From the NCBI GenBank assembly GCA_001687465.1, contig LVLI01000599.1:21711-85710 (forward strand): a stretch of DNA of 64,000 bases, read 5' to 3'. The notes under the pieces are model-generated. The model saw nothing but the letters and a program-made list of their open reading frames with translations, searched no databases and was not told the origin of the DNA. This DNA is from Halocafeteria seosinensis (taxonomy: Eukaryota > Sar > Bigyra > Bicosoecida). Positions 40,256 to 51,842 of this stretch are shown piece after piece; position 1 is the stretch's first letter, and every line of letters starts with the position of its first letter. A program made the position numbers and the translations under genes.

Positions 40256-42167
40256 ATGTATTCCGCTGTCCGGAACCAGATGCTCCCTCGGAAGGCCCCT
40301 CTTAGATCTAGGGGATCTCGAGGAATCTGCAGTGGCGGCGTTATACGCCCCGAAGCTTCCCGTACACATGACGTCTTCAATCAGTCGACTGACTTGGGAA
40401 ATATAAATGTGTTTTCGCAAGATCCTGTTTTCATGGAAGCCGCAAAAGCCTTTGGCGCCGAATGGGCAATGGATAAATTTGTTCGCTATGGAGAGGTGTG
40501 TGGAACTGAAGCCCGGAGAGAATCAGCTCGAGAAGTAAGAATGCGTTGCACGTGATCGCGTATCGAACCTATAGTCTAGTAATTTCCGTGCAGGCCAATA
40601 TAAACACTCCTACACATGAGATGATCGATAAGTTTGGAAATCGAGTGGACCGAGTCAGATTTCATCCTTCATATCACACCTTGATGGAGAGTGCGATCAA
40701 CCATGAAGTTACCTCATTCGCCTGGAAACACGAAGGACAGGAGGGGGCGCATATTGGCAGAAGTCTCCTAGGAATGAACCATTACAAAACAGAAGGAGGT
40801 ACTAGTTGTCCTCTGACGATGACTTTTGCTTGTCTCCCAGCTTTACGGCACGAACCGAAGGTAGCCGAAGAGTTGATGCCGAAACTTATATCCGATGTTT
40901 ACGACCCTCGAGACGTACCAATGGAAGAGAAGGAGGGAATAACGCTAGGAATGAGTATGACAGAAAAGCAAGGAGGTACCGATGTTCGTCAGAATACGAC
41001 TATAGCAAAACCTCTGGACGATGTGGAAGAGCAATATGAACTGACTGGGCACAAGTGGTACGTTTTACATTGCATGTCGTCCTTAATTTTGTAGAAATTA
41101 AATGCTGTGACTTCTCCAGGTTTACTTCTGCACCCATGTGTGACGCCTTTTTAACGTTAGCACAGCTTGATGAAGGTGTAACCTGCTTCTTAGTGCCTCG
41201 ATGGCTTCCCGACGGCAGCCGCAATTCGAATTTCCGTATAGTGCGGCTAAAGGATAAAATGGGGGATAGAAGCAACGCAAGTTCTGAGGTTGAGTACGAT
41301 AGGGCTTGGGCGCGAAGAATCGGTCCTAAGGGCCGGGGAGTACAGACCATTGTTGATATGGTTGTACACACTCGTCTTGACTGTGGAACTGGTTCTTCGT
41401 CGCTGATGCGTCAGGCATTTTTCATGACATTAAATCATTCGCTCCACCGCAAAGTATTCGGCACGACTTTGATAGACGCGCCTGCTATGAGGGCGTTGAT
41501 GGCGGATCTCGCCGTGGAATCTGAGGCATCGACATGGCTTTCCTTGTTCACCTCATCTCTATTTGATCGCTGCAGTATGGAGAGCGTTGACGAATCAGCA
41601 AATCCTCTGCGCCGACTGGTTACGGCTGTACAGAAATTCTGGATTTGCAAAAAGGCACCCGGTTTCGCCTACGAGTGTATGGAAAGTGTAGGAGGTAATG
41701 GATACGTCCACGAATGGGACTTTCCAAGAATATTTCAACAATCTCCATTAAATTCAATCTGGGAAGGCAGCGGCAACACAATTGTGCTCGATATCTTACG
41801 CACGCTAGCAAAAGAACCGGACAGTGCTCGAGGTCTTTACGCCGAGTTATCGAAAGTGCAGGGCCAGAGTCAGCGATATGATACTGCATTGGCTTCCGTG
41901 TTCGAGCAATTACAATCACTGCAGAAGCAGGACCCGAGTGATGTGCAGCTACATGGACGCTTTGTAGTAGATGCGTTGGCCCAGCAATTGGAAGCTTACG
42001 TGCTCCGTCGATACGCTCCGTCAGAAGTTGCTAACTGGTATGAAATGAACCATCTTGAGGTGAAATCCGGATGCAAACGAAATTATGGTTCATTGCCCGT
42101 AGAATTCCCCACAAGCGACTTGAATCGAATCATCGATCGAAGTGTTAACGCGTTGCGTAACTTGTAG
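40256..42167 (+). CDS. AidB-like acyl-CoA dehydrogenase family protein, 596 aa
   Basis: Flavoprotein of the acyl-CoA dehydrogenase superfamily, AidB clade (E. coli AidB is induced by alkylation stress and binds DNA). Exons 40256-40534, 40594-41057, 41120-42167. Clear AidB blocks: THDVFNQSTDLGNINVFSQD, DRVRFHPSYHTLMESA, TSCPLTMTFACLPAL, GMSMTEKQGGTDVRQNTT, TGHKWFTSAPMCDAFLTLAQ, CFLVPRWLPDG, LKDKMGDRSNASSEVEYD, TRLDCGTGSSSLMRQAF, and PLNSIWEGSGNTIVLDILR. The N-terminus is Arg-rich (MYSAVRNQMLPRKAPLRSRG), which suggests a mitochondrial presequence. Whether it has dehydrogenase activity or a protective role is unknown; eukaryotic members such as nematode ACDH-11 exist. Confidence 0.92.
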
Positions 42168-42328
42168 TCGTGAATGACCCGACGCTTTGGTAAGAACAAA
42201 TAAACCTCCAGTTCGATTGCTGATCCCCTATGCCCGTGTACTTGCGTCTTTGCTAAGCTTTTTCACTCGTTTGCAACTTCGCTGGTAGCTCAACACTAGA
42301 GGTTTGAATTCCTACTTGTGTGCTAGCA

Positions 42329-43524
42329 ATGCTAGCATCCCTTGAAGATAGAACTTCAACCAACCAAGTCGAATCTGTTAACCACGCCACATCCGTACTT
42401 TGGCAAGCAGAGTTAACAGAATATGCCTTAGATTTGAATAAAGACCTCGTCGTTGTTGTTCGGGATGTTAATAGTACCGTGAGTAGCAGTTGCTTCCCTT
42501 CTTGAAGGCAGGGCCAGGAACACACTTCCTCAGCACGCAATCTCGTCCTTAGGCAAAGATGCCTATGCGAACCCGGTCACGGGCCAAGGAGCCCGTCACG
42601 CTTAATGGTACGCTTTACTTTTGATCCGCTTTGCTGGGTTACCTTTCCGCGAGCATCATGGTGGACATGGCGCTGCAGTGTACGATCTCTCCCCGATGAA
42701 CGACATCATTTACGCCTTTGGAATTGGGCTCTATCACAGCGGTGTGGTTGTACATGGCAGTGAATACACCTTTGGCGAAAGCGGTGTGTTTTCACATCCG
42801 CCCCAGCAATTGGAGAATATTGAGTTCCGGGAAGCAATTCCTGTGGCGGGTACGTTTGCTGCTTCGTATGTCGCATGAAGGAAAAAAGCGTCGTCACTGC
42901 TGTAGCCACGTGCAGAGACACAACTATCTTCCCGAGAAGTCCAACAGATTGTTGACGACATGAAGGACGAATGGGCTGGAAGTACATATGATGCTATCAC
43001 AAAGTACGTTGCATGCTGCACTTGCAGCACGATTGTTTAAGCTCGTGGAGGTATACAGTTACTCGTGGCGCAGGAATTGCAATCATTTCTCTGAAGCATT
43101 CGTTCAGCGTCTGGCCGGCGTTTCGATACCACCATATGTTAACAGGTTGGCCTATGTAGGTTCAGCGGTCTCCTGTTTGATACCGGCCGACCAAAGGAGA
43201 GGTGGACAGAGTAACGATAACCAAGATGGCGGCGGAGACACCTCGGGGTTTACAGTCATAGCTCCCCCGTCGAGGGCCGCCAGGTCGACTGGCACTTCAG
43301 GAAGTTCAGCGGTAATTTCAACCGGTAGTGGAACGGCCGGTAGTGTCTCATCTGGAGGCGCAGGGACTTCGTCATGGTTGTCCTCGATGGTACCAGGTGC
43401 CACCGAGAATCAGACTGGGCAGGGCTCCCAATCCGAATCTAGCGAACCCGCGTCCGAACGCCGCGCGAAGATGCTTCAAGCCGCTGTGCAGCGACGGCAA
43501 CAACAGGAGCAGCCAGAGTCATAG
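42329..43524 (+). CDS. DeSI/PPPDE-family cysteine isopeptidase, 304 aa
   Basis: The PPPDE fold removes SUMO or ubiquitin. Exons 42329-42478, 42553-42607, 42679-42849, 42916-43003, 43074-43524, all in phase. The first exon (50 codons) was added because it ends at a GTGAGT donor and joins in frame across a typical 74-nt intron. Core: LNVYDLSPMNDI, GLYHSGVVVHGSEYTFGE with the catalytic His, WAGSTYDAITKNCNHFSEAF with the catalytic Cys, and VSIPPYVNRLAYVG. The C-terminal 120 residues are Ser/Gly/Gln-rich and disordered. Substrate is unknown. The alternative is the shorter start at 42559. Confidence 0.87.
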
Positions 43525-44083
43525 TGAAGGAATTCCCAATGGTTTTCTTCACGATGTCTCAATCAATAAGTAGAAGCAGCAAGACGGGATGCTCGTCTGC
43601 GGATAGAGATCCGAGCAACGTTGCAAAATCGTAGATGCCATAACTTCCTTTTGATTATATGAGCCATTGAGACATTATTCGGTAAGACCTGGCCGTACTA
43701 ACCAGTTACACACTACTGCTGCGTTGAATGTCAAAGTGCATAACTGTGCGAAACCAAAGCTAGCGATAGTAATAGGGTCTGACTGAATAGACATTGGAGG
43801 ATATTTGTCTAGCCTCCGCCCCTGCCTTTGAGGCTACCATTATGACACGTCATTCCGAATACTTCCGCCCTTGTCGGATAGACGAAGCTTCAAAGGGGTA
43901 GAATGTGTTTGGATAATAAACGCATGCAATGTAAGAGATACAACATCTACAGCGCTAAGAATGACTAGTATTTAGCAAACCCAAAGTGGCATGGTTGCTG
44001 TTGCATTTCTGAACTAGAGTCTATATACCTCATCACGTCCATTGAACAGACAGTAGAAACACTCAGAGCGCTTAAAAAGAAAA
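43525..44083. other. Intergenic, 3' flanks of two convergent genes
   Basis: Lies between the stop codons of the DeSI-like (+) and ARMC6 (-) genes. No open frame of note, repeat or RNA gene was seen. Confidence 0.5.
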
Positions 44084-45789
44084 TCATAGTTGAAGAAGAT
44101 CTAAATCCCTTAGTGCAGCGTATGCAACGTCATCGCATTCCTGGTGCTTCTCGCGCGCAGTTCGCAGAAGCAGTTCGGCTTGCTCTTCTAAGAAAAGGTC
44201 TTTTAGCTTGTCTTCATTCCGCACAACCAAATTGCGTATTGCCAGACACCCTTGTCGTTGCAACGCTCCGGCTTCGGGAAATCGCTTCATAGCCCGAGTA
44301 ATTAGTGGGATACCATTCATCTCAGCAAGCATTATTGCATGGCTTGGGTGTCGAAGCGCCATAACTGCAATGCATCCTATAGCCTGATGTATCACAGAAG
44401 CGTTATCGGGGAATTTTTGAATTGCTTCTACGATGGTACGTAAGGGGCCCGACTCGTTCAATACAACCCAGCGTTTAAGGTGATCGCTGTGACACAGCTT
44501 GCGGATTGCAGATAGCACGGCATGGGCCAACTTGGGTTCTTCAGGGAATGTTCGATGCCACTTCAGCAATCCGTTTGCGATACCATTGTCACGGAACGCC
44601 TGAACATTTCAAGGGAGTGACATACACAGATCTGAGCAGTAGCTATAGTATACAACCTAAGCGTACCTTGCAGATCTCATCATTAACAGCAAGAGACTTA
44701 ATGGTTAGCGCAAGTTCCACAAGGACTCCCGGGTTACTTTCTTCGTTAGCATGCGTGTCGCCTACTTTAAGGAACAATTCATGTGTATTGAACTCCTCTG
44801 AGGTCATATATTCCCGGGCATTGTCAAACGCCTGCAGGCATTCCGGAAATAACTCAAACACATTCACAGAATTACATTCCTGAGTTGCGATTCCCGTACC
44901 TTGGAGTTATCAGCATTTGGGTCATCATTAGCCACCAACGTCTTGATGAGCCTAAATGCAGAGATGATCGTATCAGCACTTTGCATATTCCCCTCTATAG
45001 CTTGCAGTGAATTCCATCCTAGCTGATTATCGTGGAAGAATCTGCGCGCATCCTCATTACGCGATGCAATCCAAGATGCGGCCAAGAACGTCCTGCTTTG
45101 TGTGATTGAGTCCCCTTTTTCACCAAGGGAAAGGAGGGCACTCTTTGTAGAATCATTGACCAGTTTTCTCACGCCCTCTGAGGTCAAGCGTCACAAGCGT
45201 CACAAAGATTAGGTTATGGAAGAAAAATTCGCAGACCCTGTACTCTTACCATGCTTTGAACAGATAAATCCAAGGTGTTGAACAATTTTCGACCGCTGCT
45301 CGAGGTCATCCTCCGTCTGAGCTTTCTCCAGGGCACTAGAGATGGACGTAAGCACTCCATTTTCTGCTGCAATCAGTGCAGCCCGCTCGTCCAGTTTCAC
45401 TTGTTCACTAATGTCCTTTAGTACAGCAAGGCAATCTGCCAGAGTGTTTTGACCATTTGAAGCAGATGATGTTATTTGGCTGAGTTCCATGCACGATTCA
45501 ATGACGGGGTGTTGCTCGTCACTCTGTTCTTCCGGGGTAGCTAGCTTATCTTTATCCAGCTTTATATTCGACAGATCTACTCCCAATTGTTCAAATTCTG
45601 CTCTGGCATTCTGTATAGCCTGCGAGCCTTACAAGCGTTAAAGCGAATGAGGCCGAGAGCACGCATAAGCAAGAACAGAAGGCAACCTACGTCAGAACGT
45701 TCCATAAAGAACTCTTGTTCATTCTCTTGAACAGCAGCATCGAAGGTCTGCTGCGAAATAACCTTCCTTTGCTCTACGAAATTCGGCAT
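44084..45789 (-). CDS. ARMC6: Armadillo-repeat protein ARMC6, 475 aa
   Basis: Exons (descending) 45789-45691, 45619-45250, 45177-44900, 44831-44667, 44599-44084. The ARMC6 N-terminal signature is present: KVISQQTFDAAVQENEQEFF, then ARAEFEQLGVDLSNI. About eight armadillo-like helical repeats follow (for example SVIHQAIGCIAVMALRHP; ALQRQGCLAIRNLVVRNED), ending in DDVAYAALRDLDLLQL. Length matches human ARMC6 (about 476-501 aa). Biochemical function is poorly known; the family is conserved in many eukaryotes, including ciliated ones. Acceptor choice at 45619 restores the AIQNARAEF phase. Confidence 0.93.
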
Positions 45790-46473
45790 CTGGTTATCCT
45801 CGTACTTCCAATGTCGTTCACCCTAAATGCCTGCAATCTATTTTTCACTCAATGAATCCAAACCAAAAAGTGAAATAAGATCTGCCAAGCGTTCTGTTGA
45901 GAGTTTTTTCAAGTCTCGTCTTCTGAAGTTCTGACAGCTCTCTATTGAGCTGTATACGTGCCTGTAATGGCCACCGGGTCAAATTTGAAATGGAACAAGT
46001 TCAACCCGGGCTGGAAGCCCGGACAGGGATCCTGGGACTCCAGTCTGCAGTGCTCCAGGCTGGCTTTCCGAAGAGAGTAGACCCCTAGGTATCCTTATTC
46101 TCGCCGTTGTTGTCCCCACGACGCAGAAGAGAGAAAACGAATAGAGTTTCTCGCGATTTAGGAGACGAATAAGTAAGCAAAAATAGAGTTGTTTAGTGTG
46201 ATTTTCTCCTTTTCTGGTGTCGGTTGTGATATTTTCCCCGCACTTCCGAGTGTGTGGTATGAAAACGGCCTATTTGTCTTCCGACAAGGCAATTTCGGAG
46301 ATACATATAGAAGAAGCACTCCCAAAGGAGTGTTAGGATGGATGTTTTCCCCTTGTTATTTGATGTCTTGATGCGTATAATTGGCGGCTTTTAGGACGCG
46401 AATCCAGCGCTCCGGCTGTCTTCAACTGATTCTAAAATGTGTTTTTCTCCTTCCAGGTACTCAACCATTGACC
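45790..46473. other. Intergenic/5' region between ARMC6 and PqaA-like gene
   Basis: Shared upstream region of divergent genes. A GC-rich hairpin (CCGGGC-TGGAA-GCCCGG) lies near 46006-46022. A likely 5'UTR 3' splice site (CTTCCAG at about 46456) precedes the downstream gene's ATG. A 60-codon plus frame (46189-46371) shows no family. Confidence 0.4.
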
Positions 46474-48079
46474 ATGAAGTCCAGTTTGACACTTCTCGCG
46501 GCCATTGTATGCCTGTGCGTAGGCAGTGCCGTTGCATCTCCGTTATGGGACTACGTCCATACGGACGATGGCCATTTCAGCTGGGTTGACACTGGGGAGC
46601 GTCTTAATGACCAAACTGGGTGGACCGGCTACGTGCTGAATGTTACCTCGCAGAAATGGATGACAATCAATGATAGTAGTTCGCCGATATGGACTCACCA
46701 GCTTCTTATTGTGGTACCGGACAACTTGAATAAGCAAGGAAGCACAGGAAAAACCGGGATGATTTACATGACGGGAGGCCACAACGGAAATCCCGGAAAG
46801 CCTGACAACTGGGGTGAGGATGCCTTGTTCGCTGCTTCGGTGGCCACCAGAACTGGTACTCTTGCTGGTACTCTTTTCCAAATCCCCAATGAACCTATTG
46901 TCTTTCCCTCTGACCCAAGCCATAAGAGACGGTCTGAAGACGACGCCGTTGCTTGGACCTGGTATGTATGCTCAAATGATGGAAGAATTGATTGTGCTAA
47001 CCCTCTTCTCACTGCTGGGATACAGGAAAATGTACATTGAGAATTCTTACTACAGACAGCACCCCGAGTTTCTAATCGAATTCCCCATGGCCAAAGCTGG
47101 CGTCAAAGCCATGGATGCTTTCACTCAATGGGCCAAGCAGAACCAAAATATGGATATTGAAAAGTTCGCAATTTCGGGTGCGTCTAAACGTGGATGGGCC
47201 ACATGGCTTGTTGGTGCCGTTGATGATCGTGTTATCGGAATCGCTCCCATCGTTATGGACATGCTCAATCTTCCACGTGGAGTAGCTCACATGTGGCAGG
47301 CCTACGGAGGATGGACTTTTGCGTTCGAGCCTTACTGGGTACTCAACATCACCAAATGGGTGAACACTCCGGAAATGGTCACCTTGGCAGATCAGATTGA
47401 TCCACTCCAATATAAAGAAAACCTGACTATGTCTAAACTTGTTATTGATTCTACTGGCGACGAGTTTTTTATGCCAGACGATGATCACTATTGGTGGGGA
47501 GACCTTCCTGGGGAGAGTTTACGAATGATGGTACAGAACGCAGAGCACTCTATGGCAACAGGTGTACTGGAACTAATCACTGGTGTTGAAGCATGGTACT
47601 GGGGATTACTTACTGATACTCCTCGTCCTCAGTTCACTTGGCAAATTGAAAATGGAAGTGGGAATATTCATATTCAGGCAAATACAAAACCAAGCAAGGT
47701 TGTGTTGAGGTTTGCAACTACCTACGGATCCAAGCGCCGTGACTTCCGCTTAGTCAAAGGTAATACTAAGGAGGACCCCTGTGACTTCATCCCAATCCAC
47801 ATATTCGGTGATGCATGTTTAAACCCAGTATTTTGGATTGGAGAAACTGTGGCTCCCGAATCTGTCTTTGAAACCCGTGCTGCTGACGGAAGCACAGTGT
47901 ATAATTACAACTTGTCACAACCACTTCCTCCTGCTGGATGGAGAGGATTTTTCGCGGAACTCTATTTTGGTGGGCCAAAAGGAACGCTTTATCAGTTGAC
48001 CACTCAAGTTAGTATTATCCCTCAGACATTTCCGTTTTCACCTTGCAAGGGTATGGACTGCATTGGTGGCCTAGTTTAA
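46474..48079 (+). CDS. PhoPQ-activated pathogenicity-related (PqaA/AprA) family secreted protein, 513 aa
   Basis: Exons 46474-46961 and 47026-48079. Cleavable signal peptide: MKSSLTLLAAIVCLCVGSAV, then ASPLWDYV. The family has an alpha/beta-hydrolase fold: MIYMTGGHNGNP, RRSEDDAVAWTWKMYI, KFAISGASKRGWATWLVGAV with the nucleophile-elbow Ser, IGIAPIVMDMLNLP, GDEFFMPDDDHYWWGDLPG with a catalytic-type Asp, and QNAEHSM with the His. Known members: Salmonella PqaA and Dictyostelium AprA, an autocrine proliferation repressor. A secreted signalling or hydrolase role is inferred. The GT donor at 46962 and TACAG acceptor restore the conserved AWTWKMYIEN junction. Confidence 0.93.
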
Positions 48080-48259
48080 CATATCTGTAGACATTTTAAA
48101 CGGTGCTGCCAACGCTAAAACCGAGTGCAAATGAGTACAACAAAGACGTATCTAGGTAATTTCCTCTTGTTGAGCATACATCAGGTGTATATTTCACGTA
48201 ATATCGTCACCAGTAACAAACTCGCGCCCACTAATCCCAGAATTCCATCCCAGCGCAGT

Positions 48260-48906
48260 CTATGCCTTCTTGACGTGGTTCAACAAAGCATCCAAAGCTG
48301 GCGTCTTTTCACCATAGTCGGTAATCACGCAGCAGGAGCAAGAAACCACCTTCTTTGGGTTCCCTTCCTCATCAACCTTGCAAAGCCCAGACCACTCTCC
48401 AAGGGTCTTTCCAGCCGGCACCATCATGATGGGGATTCCACGTTGTTCACACAAAGCCTGTATTTTCGGGCAGGGAGCATTTGGAGGGTGAAGCACAACG
48501 CCAAGAGAGTAACAGCATCCTACTAAGCATACCTTGACCAACTTGACGTAAGATGGTTCATCGCAGTCTTTGGCGAGACAACAGATACGGGCTGCCTTTC
48601 TATCGATAGCCTTGGTAGCTTCGCGCAATCCTCTTCTCAAGCCATTATGGACGAGAGAGCTGTGCATGACAGACTTCAAAGCCTCCATGGGGTCCATGTT
48701 GGCGGACTGCACTGGGGCAGTTTCTGCTGCTTGGGTCTTTCTGCGGTAGAAAACGACAATATAGCTTGTTAGTTCCATCGTTAATGCCTACCAAGCCTGG
48801 TGCTTCACGGGCTCCGCTCGTGCTCCCCTTTGTCAGCTGCCCCACCCTTTTTTGTCGACACGGCCGACCAGACTACGCAGAGCGGTACTTACCCTTCCTC
48901 AGCCAT
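48260..48906 (-). CDS. RPS12: Small-subunit ribosomal protein eS12, 139 aa
   Basis: 40S beak protein. Exons (descending) 48906-48893 (14 nt), 48740-48533, 48457-48260. The intron 48532-48458 is 75 nt, in frame and stop-free; removing it joins SYVKLVK to ALCEQRGIPIMMV, exactly as in other eS12 proteins. Core: HNGLRRGLREATKAIDRK, ARICCLAKDCDEPSYVKL, GEWSGLCKVDEEGNPKKVV and SCSCCVITDYGEKTPALD. Reading through the intron would give a 164-residue protein with a Cys-rich insert, which I reject. Confidence 0.95.
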
Positions 48907-49209
48907 TTTTGTCGTGGTGTCCTCAGAAGTTTCGCGAATTAGTTTGTGGCGCGAGCTCGATACTCTTATCCTACCTTAATAGGTCCTCGGATCAATGCAG
49001 TAGCTTCTAAAAGGTGATGTACAGCAGGGAGTCACAGCCGTGGTGGATAGTGGACGAAAACATTGTCGTGTTGCAACTTCACGAACGCACGTGAGTCATG
49101 ATTCATGATGTGCTTCAACTTCACGCAAACTAAGCGAATTCTCAGAGGATGGGAAATCATTACTGCGCAGGTTTGGGCCAAAGTTGAGAGGATCAACGTC
49201 CGCGGCACG

Positions 49210-50688
49210 ATGGGGAACCATTTACAGAAACCACCATTCAATCCGGAGGATATACCATACCAACAACGCCAACAAGTGCTGAACATGGATCTCAGTCTTC
49301 GGGTTTGTCTAGATTGTGTGCCCTATAATCGCCATACTATTTTGCCTTTGCATGTGGGTGTATTTTGCGAACATATTACAGGGGATTGCCAATGCTATCA
49401 AGAAAGGGAAAGCTAGCAATATCGTGGTACTAGCAGGAGCTGGTATGAGCGTGGCAGCTGGAGTTCCAGATTTCAGATCGCCACATACAGGTAAAGCAAG
49501 ATTGAAGAGACAGGCATTACTGGGAGTTTTGGGTATTTAATTTGGTTTGCAAATGTTTTCAGGTTTATACTCGCGACTAAAGGAATACGGTCTCCCTCGG
49601 CCCGAGGCTGTTTTCGACATCGACTACTTCACCGAAGATCCCACGGCGTTTTACCAGGTGTCCAAGGAACTGCTGCCGGAAGGTCTAGAACCCACCAAGG
49701 CACACTACTTTGTGTCGCTGCTAGCGAAGGAAAATTTACTTCGGAGAATTTATACACAAAATGTGGATACACTTGAACGGGATGCGGGGATACCAGATGA
49801 CTTAATTGTGGAAGCTCATGGGTCCATCGCGACAGCGACATGTATGAAATGCCGGGAGAAGTATTCTAAGGACTGGTTGAAAAAGCAAATATACTCGAAC
49901 GATAGCAAAGATTACGTTCCAAAGTGCACTGTGCGGACATGCGATGGAGTAATAAAGCCCGATATTACAGTAAGTGCAAGAACAACACCGAGACAGCTCA
50001 CATTTGCGAGATTATATTCTCTTAGCTAATGCAGTTCTTCGGTGAAATGTTACCTGCACGCTTCGGAGAACTACATGAACGTGATATGGAAAACTGTGAT
50101 CTGCTTATCGTCATTGGGTCTTCTCTTCAAGTTCAGCCAGTGGCACTGCTTCCCTCTATGGTTCCTGACCTCACCCCGAGGCTGCTCATCAACAAGGAGA
50201 AGACATACATGGCTGAAGATGCACCAAATCTCGAGGAGTCAAACATAGACGAAATGGATCTTGCTAGTATTGCAGGCAATCCGCGGGGATTCCGCTTCGA
50301 TACGGAAGACAACTATAGGGATGTTCTTTATGAGGTATGAGCAGATGTACAGGGTTAGAGTATGCGTTCTAACCGTTGTGCGAACTGTTTGCAGGGGGAA
50401 GCGGAAGATGGCGTGGAGAGATTATGTGAAGAGCTTGGGTGGACAAGTAAACTTAACCAATTAGTGTCTGATTCGAGAGAAGCGAAGCAGCAGGAAGATA
50501 CTCATGCTGTTACTGGAAGTGGTGAAACCGAGGATTCTCAAGAGAGGCGGCGACTCCAGGCTGTCCATGCTGCAAAAGCTGCAGGGGAAACTGCGACAGA
50601 TGAACAACTCGATCAGGTCACGGAAATGATGAAGAATAGTGGATTAAATGTAGCTGAGCAAGCAGAAGACGATGTCAAAAGAAAATAA
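49210..50688 (+). CDS. SIR2: Sirtuin (SIR2 family NAD-dependent deacylase, class I/SIRT2-like), 400 aa
   Basis: Removes acyl groups from lysines using NAD+. Exons 49210-49302, 49382-49490, 49563-49969, 50035-50334, 50395-50688. Motifs: VVLAGAGMSVAAGVPDFRSP (NAD loop), IYTQNVDTLERDAGIP, VEAHGSIATATC with the catalytic His. The zinc site is C-x2-C (CMKC) and later CTVRTC, i.e. C-x4-C. Next comes GVIKPDITFFGEMLPARF, then LLIVIGSSLQVQPVALLP. A Glu/Gln-rich tail of about 90 residues follows the fold. N-terminal MGNHLQKPP suggests possible N-myristoylation (MGxxx), as in some protist sirtuins. It is convergent with the cyclin gene (40 bp between stops). Confidence 0.95.
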
Positions 50689-50728
50689 TTGCTACCGCTT
50701 TGATTCTTTCCTTCTTGTGGTGTATTTT

Positions 50729-51842
50729 TCATGAAGCAACTGCTGTTTCTACCACCGCCCGATCGTTACTGATACCACCATTATCACCATATCTACCATT
50801 GCTTTGAACGTACGAGTGGTGCGTTTGACTACTACCGCTCTTTTGCATACTGCTGTCTTCGCTTTTCTTGTCACTCTTTGAACTCTGTGATCGCACATCC
50901 TGAGTAGAGCTGCTCGCAGCTGCGCTTGCACCTGCGTTCGCACCAGTTGCCTTATCTCTATGTCCCCCTACTGGAATCCCTTGCTCCGTTTTCAGAGTCT
51001 GAAGCGTCTCTGGGGTAGGAGGGATCGGTTGCATTTCGACCGAGGGTTGCATGTGGCTAGACAATTCAGCGAAGTATCTGCAGTACGTGTCTGTGTTCAC
51101 ATGAAGGCTGAAGTTGATAGAAAACAGAAATTCCATCTCTAGAGCGTTCATTTCATCACAGGGGACACCTCCAACCTGTAGATCAAGGATTGTTGTCCAG
51201 AGTGGGGCTCTTCTCACCAACACAAGAGGCTCATACCTTCGCATAGTACGCATTATTGAAATACTGGTCGTCGAAAAACTTAGCGGCTAGCATCACACTG
51301 TTTTACAAACACAGGCAGTTGCAATATAAGAAAGTAATTTCTCAAGCTCGCCTATTTCACATACCTGGTTATAATAATACGATGGACGTTTAAGGAAGAC
51401 AAAACCAGCTGGTTCCGTTGGATCAGCCTGTCGATGTATATGAGCGCTAGAATAAAACACTCCGAACTACATGATGCGTATCTTAGAATGCTGCAATCTT
51501 TGAACACAACCTTACTTAGACCCGTTCTTCCGTTCCACCTCGATGCAATACATACCGTTCTAAGTAATCCAAGATTGATATAGCAGGTGCCCTTAAAGCA
51601 TGAAATTTTGTCACAGGGGACGAATCACTTCCCTTCTGTATATACATATAATATCCGCTCTGAATCAAGACATTCCTAGTTGCAAATAGGAAAGAAGAAC
51701 ATACCTTGTCATTTTCATCGACGATTCGGTTAAGCACATCTGCGAGGACGTGGACGTATGCATGTCCTCTGTCTGTATCTGACACGTCTTGGTTGTGCCC
51801 GCTTTGGGGATTATTCTCTTTAGGGTCTTCCGATTCCGGCAT
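50729..51842 (-). CDS. PHO80/P-type cyclin, 283 aa
   Basis: Exons (descending) 51842-51705, 51635-51556, 51490-51365, 51297-51237, 51175-50729. The cyclin box matches PHO80-like cyclins (fungal Pho80, plant CYCU/P): [87 protein letters not shown]. Such cyclins partner Pho85/CDK5-type kinases in nutrient, phosphate and cell-cycle control. The N-terminal 45 residues are polar and the C-terminal 110 residues are Ser/Gln/Ala-rich and disordered. Confidence 0.92.

Noticed and set aside
42253-42540. A 95-codon minus-strand frame
   Set aside because: It is antisense to the first DeSI exons, which join in phase to a conserved domain, and it has no family resemblance of its own.
48458-48532. A Cys-rich insertion in eS12
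   Set aside because: The 75 nt have consensus splice ends, and removing them restores the exact conserved junction VKLVK|ALCEQ.
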